From XYA12-FULL-58-9 sp001798605 (GTDB lineage: Bacteria > Myxococcota > XYA12-FULL-58-9): a stretch of DNA of 20,255 nucleotides. A program made the position numbers and the translations under genes. The notes below the pieces were generated by a model. That model was not told the origin of the DNA. It saw nothing but the letters and a program-made list of their open reading frames with translations, and ran no database searches. Of this stretch, positions 15,698 to 20,255 are shown in pieces. Numbering within the stretch: the first letter of the stretch is position 1; each line of letters begins with the position of its first letter. The stretch spans positions 1 through 20,255 of the forward strand of contig DAINMX010000100.1 of the NCBI GenBank assembly GCA_036736205.1, read 5' to 3'.

Positions 15698-18405
15698 TGA
15701 GAGTGACCATTGCCCTGTTGTCGCTCGCGACCGCTTGCTCCGATCCCTTTTTCACCAGGTTGCCGGAGATTGCGCCTCCCGACGATCCAGGTTGTGCTCC
15801 CGACAGTGAACCGCAAGACCTCAAAGCTGCTGTTTTTGGCGGTAGGGTCGACCTCAGTTGGCGCAGCTCCGCCACGAACGCAGAGGGTTACGTCATCGAG
15901 AGACGTCCTGCCGATGGTGGGTGGACTGAGATTGGCCAAGACTCCCCGCCCTCATTGAAATTCACAGACACCACCATTGTTTCGGATTTCGCCTACGCAT
16001 ACAGGGTGAAGGGATTCTTGGGAGGATGTCAGACGGCTCCGACATCCGAGCTTGAGGTCTTCTCGCTGCAGAATGCGATTACCAATTTCTCGGCCACCTC
16101 GCTCTCGGACACAACGATTACGCTTACCTGGTCAGAGGACAACAGTCTGGAAGCGGGTTTCAGGCTGGAGCGCAAAATAGGCGCGACAGGTGCCTTCACC
16201 CTGCTCGATGATGCCTTGAGCCCCAATACTGTCGCATACTCCGACACAACGGCCACCGCAGACAATGAGCATTTCTATCGCTTGGCGGTTCGCTCCCGAG
16301 GTGGCGATTTGACCGCCGCTCAAGCGACCAGCGCATGGACGAGACCCCATGCACCAACGGACCTGGTGGCGAGCGCCGTGTCCCAGAACCAGATCGACCT
16401 CGACTGGATTGACACCAACCAAAGAGAGACGGGCTACCGAGTGGACAGATCGATCAACGATATCGACTTTACTACCCTGGTGACTCTGCCAGCCGACACG
16501 ACCCACCACTCGGACACCAACGTCGACAATCAGTCCTGGTACTTCTACCGCATCTATGCCCAAAACGTCGGCGGTGAATCGATACAATATGCCAGCGGTG
16601 GCAATGCACCCTTGCTGCAACCCCAGCTGAGCTGGAATGGACATCCGAGTTTGGATGGTTGCAATCTAGACATCCCCGCCGTCGTCGACGCCTATCAGGA
16701 GGGTGCGCTCTTCTCGTCGGCCACGGGCGTTGTTGAGCGCATCGTTGACGGCGATGTGATTGCCGATGCCACGGGCTTGCGTGGCGTCGTCGATTCCCCT
16801 CCCACTCCCGGGTCATTTTCGACCAGCTGGGTGGTAACCGATTCTCGTGGCAGCAACGCGACCTTGTCCCGCACCTTGTATCTTGGATTTGCCGCCAGCG
16901 AAGTTCTGGGAACCACGCTGAGTCCGGTGGCAACCATGGGTGAGGACGTCATGACCGGCCGACAGGTCTATTTTCCATCCGCAGAAACCATGACAAGCGT
17001 CGGGTGCTCCGTCTGCGCCGGCAAACGCGGCTCACTCACCACCGGCCCCCAGCACGCCTGCGTCCTCACCTCCCAGGGCGGCGTCAAATGCTGGGGACAT
17101 CGAGGCGGTGGTCGCATCGGCGACGGCGACCCCAATCCGGACGGGGAGGGTTCCTACCAGTTGGTTCCCACCGATGTCTGCGCCAGTGGTACGGGTGTCA
17201 CGTGCGTTCCCCTGACCGGGGTCAGCGCTGTCGTGGCAGGCCCCGAGGCGACCTGCGCCTTGATGGACCATGGTGTGGTCAAATGTTGGGGGAGGGCAGC
17301 CAATGGCAATTTCCTCGGCGACGGCAACTCGAGTGGTATTCGTTCCCATCCCGTGGACGTGTGCGAAGGAGACAATCCGTGCGTGCCAATATCCGGTGTC
17401 GTCGCCATCGACCTGGGTGACAGTCACGGCTGTGCCCTGCTGGACACCGGCGGGGTCAAGTGCTGGGGCTACAACAGCGTAGGGGCTGTGGGTGACGGCA
17501 CGCGCATTGACCGACCGAGCGCCGTAGGCGTCTGTGACAGCGCGCCCACCCCAACAGGTGCCTGTGAATGCGCCGAAGATGTGGGTTGCGATTTCCTTAC
17601 GGGTGTCATCGGCATCGCCGCCGGTGGTGGGCACAGTTGTGCGCTCTTGGGCACTGGCGAAGTCAAATGCTGGGGACAAAACACCGCGGGGGCTGCCCTT
17701 GGCTGTGGTGCAAATGCCACGGGCATCTCCAGTACTCCCAACCCCGTGCAGGTGTGCGAAAGCGGATCCGTGCTCAGTAGCTGCGTCCCCTTGACCGGTG
17801 CCTCCGACATCTCCGCAGGAGCATCCCATACCTGCATCGCCGATGGCCCAGCCACCACGACGGGACGAGTCAAATGTTGGGGGGAGGAGGAAGCCTTTGC
17901 CCCCATTCTTGCTGGGCCAACTCCTATCTCCAATCCCATTTCCCTTTGTAACAATGGTGCGGTAGGCAGCAGTACATCACCGTGTGATTTCGCGGTAACG
18001 GGGGTCGTGACAGTGAGCGCTGGACCTCGCCACACCTGCATGCTGATGCATGACGGAAGCATCAAGTGCGTCGGCTTCATTTTTCTGCAGCAATACCCCG
18101 CCAATCCGACGACTGTCTGTGCGTCCGAGAACAGCAGCGGCAGTTGCACATCGGGGCTCACCGGCTTCGTCTCTATTGATGCTGGCTCCGAGTTCGGCTG
18201 CGCGCTCGATTACCAAGGAGGTGTGACGTGCTTTGGTGACAACAGCGCTGGACAACTCGGTAATGGTCTGGTGGAGGCCACCAATCCGGTCGATCCAGGA
18301 CCGCTATGTCGCGCCGGTACGGGATCGACCTGTGCCGATGGTGAACGCTTTTTGGATGCGGCCCTGCGCGGCTGCGGCGACCCTCTGATGATCCACGCGC
18401 CCTAA
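15697..18405 (+). CDS. Lipoprotein with three FN3 domains and a seven-repeat RCC1-like beta-propeller
   Basis: 902 residues. The signal ends in LATAC (Cys14), an acceptable though not perfect lipobox. Three FN3 domains lie at about 15810-16068, 16069-16340 and 16345-16615, then an Ig-like segment (to about 16910). From about 17005 to the end, seven RCC1-type repeats can be counted by their closing strand, of the form C-[AVIM]-L-x(n)-G-x-[VI]-[KT]-C-[WVF]-G: near 17085, 17280, 17457, 17666, 17872, 18065 and 18226. Seven is the blade number of a closed RCC1 propeller. Nearly every blade has a paired Cys (as in CALLDTGGVKCWG), suggesting disulfides between strands and hence an exported protein. 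In eukaryotes RCC1 is an exchange factor for Ran; here only the fold is implied. The gene is translationally coupled to the upstream PEGA gene. Likely a surface binding protein; ligand unknown. Confidence 0.9.
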   Translation: MRVTIALLSLATACSDPFFTRLPEIAPPDDPGCAPDSEPQDLKAAVFGGRVDLSWRSSATNAEGYVIERRPADGGWTEIGQDSPPSLKFTDTTIVSDFAYAYRVKGFLGGCQTAPTSELEVFSLQNAITNFSATSLSDTTITLTWSEDNSLEAGFRLERKIGATGAFTLLDDALSPNTVAYSDTTATADNEHFYRLAVRSRGGDLTAAQATSAWTRPHAPTDLVASAVSQNQIDLDWIDTNQRETGYRVDRSINDIDFTTLVTLPADTTHHSDTNVDNQSWYFYRIYAQNVGGESIQYASGGNAPLLQPQLSWNGHPSLDGCNLDIPAVVDAYQEGALFSSATGVVERIVDGDVIADATGLRGVVDSPPTPGSFSTSWVVTDSRGSNATLSRTLYLGFAASEVLGTTLSPVATMGEDVMTGRQVYFPSAETMTSVGCSVCAGKRGSLTTGPQHACVLTSQGGVKCWGHRGGGRIGDGDPNPDGEGSYQLVPTDVCASGTGVTCVPLTGVSAVVAGPEATCALMDHGVVKCWGRAANGNFLGDGNSSGIRSHPVDVCEGDNPCVPISGVVAIDLGDSHGCALLDTGGVKCWGYNSVGAVGDGTRIDRPSAVGVCDSAPTPTGACECAEDVGCDFLTGVIGIAAGGGHSCALLGTGEVKCWGQNTAGAALGCGANATGISSTPNPVQVCESGSVLSSCVPLTGASDISAGASHTCIADGPATTTGRVKCWGEEEAFAPILAGPTPISNPISLCNNGAVGSSTSPCDFAVTGVVTVSAGPRHTCMLMHDGSIKCVGFIFLQQYPANPTTVCASENSSGSCTSGLTGFVSIDAGSEFGCALDYQGGVTCFGDNSAGQLGNGLVEATNPVDPGPLCRAGTGSTCADGERFLDAALRGCGDPLMIHAP

Positions 18406-18414
18406 ACGCATAAA

Positions 18415-18442
18415 GGCCGGCACAATCCGTTGTCAGCCGGCC
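18415..18442. terminator. Hairpin between convergent genes, candidate bidirectional terminator
   Basis: GGCCGGC (18415-18421) pairs with GCCGGCC (18436-18442); an inner ACAA/TTGT stem closes a TCCG loop with a 2-nt bulge. It lies between the RCC1 gene stop (18405) and the DUF2817 gene and covers the DUF2817 stop codon (18433-18435). On the minus strand it is followed by CTTTATGCGTTT, a weak T-rich tail; on the plus strand there is no T tract. It is more convincing as the leftward terminator. Confidence 0.55.
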
Positions 18443-19905
18443 ACCAGTCCACAGAAGCGATTCTTGACCACGTCTTCGAACACATAGCGGCAATGGCCGA
18501 GCATTGACTCGCGCCACGCGGGGTCCTTGGGCAAAAACATCTGCATGTACTTTTCGGGAACCTCCCGCTGTAACTTCCGACCGCGTCGTCCTTTGCCATA
18601 TCCCTCGTGGAATCCGCGGTTCTCGAGTTGTGCCAGTGTGCCTGCATAGAGCAGCTGGCCCATGCTATCGCCGCGAGTGCCAAACTCCATGGTGATGGGT
18701 ATCACCCGCGAAGTCTTGGGCACCATTTGCGCCACGTAGTCGATGAAATCTCCGTAGGTGCGGTAGGCGTCGTCATCCGTGGGCTCATTCCAGATGTGCT
18801 TACCCGCGACCTCGCCGTCGTTCAAAAGCTCCTCCATGGCGGCTCGGCTGGGTCTATCTGCCGCATTAGAAGATTGGCGATTCATACCCGTCATCATGTG
18901 CAGCTTGTTTTTTTCGCCCACGCCTGTGTGAACGTCGAGAAGAAGGACATTGTCAAAATCGGCGGTTCGCTTGCGAATCAACTCCCCAACGGCCTGGCTC
19001 TGGGGCTCATATTTGTTTCCACCAAAAAAGAGCGCTTTGGGATCCCGATATTGTCCCCCCCCAATTGCCGTACCTGCGGCGTTTTTGCTACCCAGGGACA
19101 ACAGGCTGACCACAGTTGCCATGATCATCCGCCACACAGCCCCGAACACACCACGGACAGGCCGCTTCACACGGCCATAGCGCTGGATCTTCTCGTACCC
19201 CGGGTTCGGTTTGGCCGCGAACTGACTCTCATCCAGTAAGAAATTTCGGTTGAGATCGACATTGTTCTCAGTGACCCGTCGATGGTGACGATACCCCCAG
19301 GGATTGATACCGTGAACCAGTAGGACACCCGTCTCCTTGAGATCCAAAGTTGGAAAGGTTTCGCGCAGGAACACCTGCTGCGCCGCACTGCCCACAAAGC
19401 CCTCGGGTCCGTGAATCCCAGATGAAATGATGACAAGATTCTTGCACTCAACCGTCGGCGGCACATACAGCCAGTCGATGGTGAGATCATTGTCCGTCTT
19501 GCTGGGAACTTCGATTTGGCCGGTCTCGGCATTGGGATGGACCCGCTTGACCAGCGCCGTTGAGGCGCGAAAGGTCGACCGAGCGTCGTCGTAATTCTTA
19601 GGGATGACCTCACCCGCCGACCCCACGGGTCGCCAACCGATATCTCGGGTGATTGGCCCCTTGGTCCCTTTGATCGGCAGAACTCCAGACTTCTCTTCTG
19701 CCTGAGTCTGGCAACGCCAAGGCTCCTGCTGCGCCAAGGCGTTGTTGACGCCCACCGCAGTTCCGGTCGCTCGGATCGCTAACACTCCGTCTCCTTTCAT
19801 TCCTCCACGAGTCGTTATCGGCAAAACACCTTCGGAGTTGTTTTCCGACTCGATTGGTCGATTGGATCCGAATGGACTTCGCCAAAACACCCCGCCCCTT
19901 CTCAT
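18433..19905 (-). CDS. DUF2817 / M14-like zinc carboxypeptidase family protein
   Basis: Read from the ATG at 19905 the protein has 490 residues. The frame stays open up to a farther start at 19989, but that would overlap the divergent toxin gene. Other possible starts are ATG 19800 and GTG 19785 (the latter after AAAGGAG); homology to the family begins only near IPKNYDDARSTF (about 19605), so the true start is unsure. Residues expected of an M14-type metallopeptidase are present: zinc ligands His and Glu in GIHGPEG (His codon 19411-19413), a third His in LLDVHTGVG, substrate-binding NVDLNRNF, and a likely catalytic Glu in ITMEFGTRG. The reaction would be removal of C-terminal residues from peptides or a related amide; the substrate is unknown. 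No convincing signal peptide is visible. The N-terminal extension carries three or four imperfect GVLPI-like repeats. No partner gene is apparent. Confidence 0.85.
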   Translation of the reverse strand: MRRGGVFWRSPFGSNRPIESENNSEGVLPITTRGGMKGDGVLAIRATGTAVGVNNALAQQEPWRCQTQAEEKSGVLPIKGTKGPITRDIGWRPVGSAGEVIPKNYDDARSTFRASTALVKRVHPNAETGQIEVPSKTDNDLTIDWLYVPPTVECKNLVIISSGIHGPEGFVGSAAQQVFLRETFPTLDLKETGVLLVHGINPWGYRHHRRVTENNVDLNRNFLLDESQFAAKPNPGYEKIQRYGRVKRPVRGVFGAVWRMIMATVVSLLSLGSKNAAGTAIGGGQYRDPKALFFGGNKYEPQSQAVGELIRKRTADFDNVLLLDVHTGVGEKNKLHMMTGMNRQSSNAADRPSRAAMEELLNDGEVAGKHIWNEPTDDDAYRTYGDFIDYVAQMVPKTSRVIPITMEFGTRGDSMGQLLYAGTLAQLENRGFHEGYGKGRRGRKLQREVPEKYMQMFLPKDPAWRESMLGHCRYVFEDVVKNRFCGLVAG

Positions 19906-19912
19906 CCTCGAC

Positions 19913-19941
19913 TTGCCGAGTAAACCTTTAAGGTGTACATT
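19913..19941 (+). promoter_or_regulatory. Candidate promoter of the toxin gene
   Basis: TTGCCG (19913-19918), a 17-nt spacer and TACATT (19936-19941). If real, it would put the transcription start near 19948 and rule out the farthest toxin start (GTG at 19933). Confidence 0.35.
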
Positions 19942-20214
19942 CGTTTCTTGATCAAGAAGGTGCTGGTATCCGTCCGGGCTCAAAAGCAACTACGGCGGGT
20001 GCCTCGAAGAATCGCAGGTAAGCTTTGGACGTGGGTGGAGGCGGTTGAAACCACTGGCTTGGAAGCAGTTCGCCGAGTACCGGGGTATCACGATGAGCGC
20101 CTTCTTGGTCAACGAGAAGGACAGCGCTCGATCCGGTTGAGCCGTCAATATCGCGCCATCTACGTTGTGCTCGAAGACGACCATGTTGAATTTGTTTCAA
20201 TCGAGTCGGAGTAG
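19933..20214 (+). CDS. RelE/ParE superfamily toxin of a type II toxin-antitoxin system
   Basis: Up to 93 residues from the GTG at 19933. A TTG at 19948 (M-IKKVLVSVRAQKQL) fits the family's usual N-terminus better, and a GTG at 19960 is also possible. The body has the hallmarks of RelE/HigB-type toxins: AQKQLRRVPRRI, then WVEAVE, the phrase RRVPGYHDERLLGQ, and GQRSIRLSRQYRAIYVV. These toxins are usually ribosome-dependent mRNA endonucleases or gyrase poisons; the phrase GQRSIRLSRxYRAIY favours the RelE/HigB mRNA interferase side. The protein ends at VEFVSIESE, a few residues earlier than relatives I recall, which end in a Lys-His-Asp/Glu-Tyr-like tail. An antitoxin start follows 5 bp downstream, giving the toxin-first order seen in higBA-like loci. 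Confidence 0.78.
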   Translation: MYIRFLIKKVLVSVRAQKQLRRVPRRIAGKLWTWVEAVETTGLEAVRRVPGYHDERLLGQREGQRSIRLSRQYRAIYVVLEDDHVEFVSIESE

Positions 20215-20219
20215 GAACC

Positions 20220-20255
20220 ATGGTTGCCCATAGCCCCCTCCACAGATCCCAGCGA
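20220..20255 (+). CDS. Probable antitoxin gene, first 12 codons only (partial)
   Basis: An ATG at 20220, 5 bp after the toxin stop and preceded by GGAGTAGGAACC (two purine-rich ribosome binding site candidates), opens a frame to the window edge (MVAHSPLHRSQR). Only position supports the call: a gene directly behind a RelE/ParE toxin is usually its antitoxin, often with a helix-turn-helix. No domain can be seen in 12 residues. Confidence 0.45.
   Translation, partial: MVAHSPLHRSQR

Noticed and set aside
18607..19239. A 210-codon plus-strand frame opposite the carboxypeptidase-like gene
   Set aside because: The minus strand encodes all expected M14-type residues in order; this frame is its shadow.

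Overview
The window looks like a piece of draft or metagenome-derived chromosome from a GC-rich member of the Myxococcota (former Deltaproteobacteria). The clues are several very large exported lipoproteins built from tandem FN3, PPC, P/homoB and RCC1 modules, Cys-rich spacers with a C-terminal motif of the type NGxETDVDCGG, and TolB/CsgG-like plus PEGA membrane proteins. This assignment is inference from gene style. A run of exactly 100 N at 11850-11949 marks a scaffold gap.

Layout. A leftward pair fills 1-6006: an exported protein with two TolB/CsgG-like domains, a PEGA domain and a C-terminal membrane anchor (4030-6006), overlapping by 11 bp a surface lipoprotein of at least 1346 residues that runs off the left edge (1-4040). 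A 228-bp divergent promoter region (6007-6234) separates it from a rightward run. That run starts with a Cys-rich, six-PPC-domain protein (6235-9762) and, 16 bp later, a lipoprotein with nine FN3 and three P/homoB domains that the N gap interrupts (9779-11849 and 11950-14433). After a 169-bp spacer with its own candidate promoter comes a second TolB/CsgG-like PEGA membrane protein (14603-15697). It shares its stop/start junction with a lipoprotein carrying three FN3 domains and a seven-repeat RCC1 propeller (15697-18405). A hairpin at 18415-18442 separates this from a convergent DUF2817 / M14-like zinc carboxypeptidase gene (18433-19905). At the right edge are a RelE/ParE-type toxin gene and the first codons of a likely antitoxin gene.

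How the genes may work together. The most striking feature is that the window holds the same two-gene cassette twice, on opposite strands. In each, a TolB/CsgG-like, PEGA, transmembrane protein is translationally coupled to a large lipoprotein that ends in a beta-propeller or propeller-like region. In both cassettes the lipoprotein's ribosome binding site (AAGGGGGCT) lies inside the last codons of the PEGA gene. Between the cassettes lie two more exported multidomain proteins without a recognisable catalytic domain. I infer a cell-envelope display or adhesion locus in which the TolB/CsgG-like PEGA proteins are dedicated periplasmic partners of the lipoproteins. The substrate, ligand and phenotype cannot be read from the sequence.
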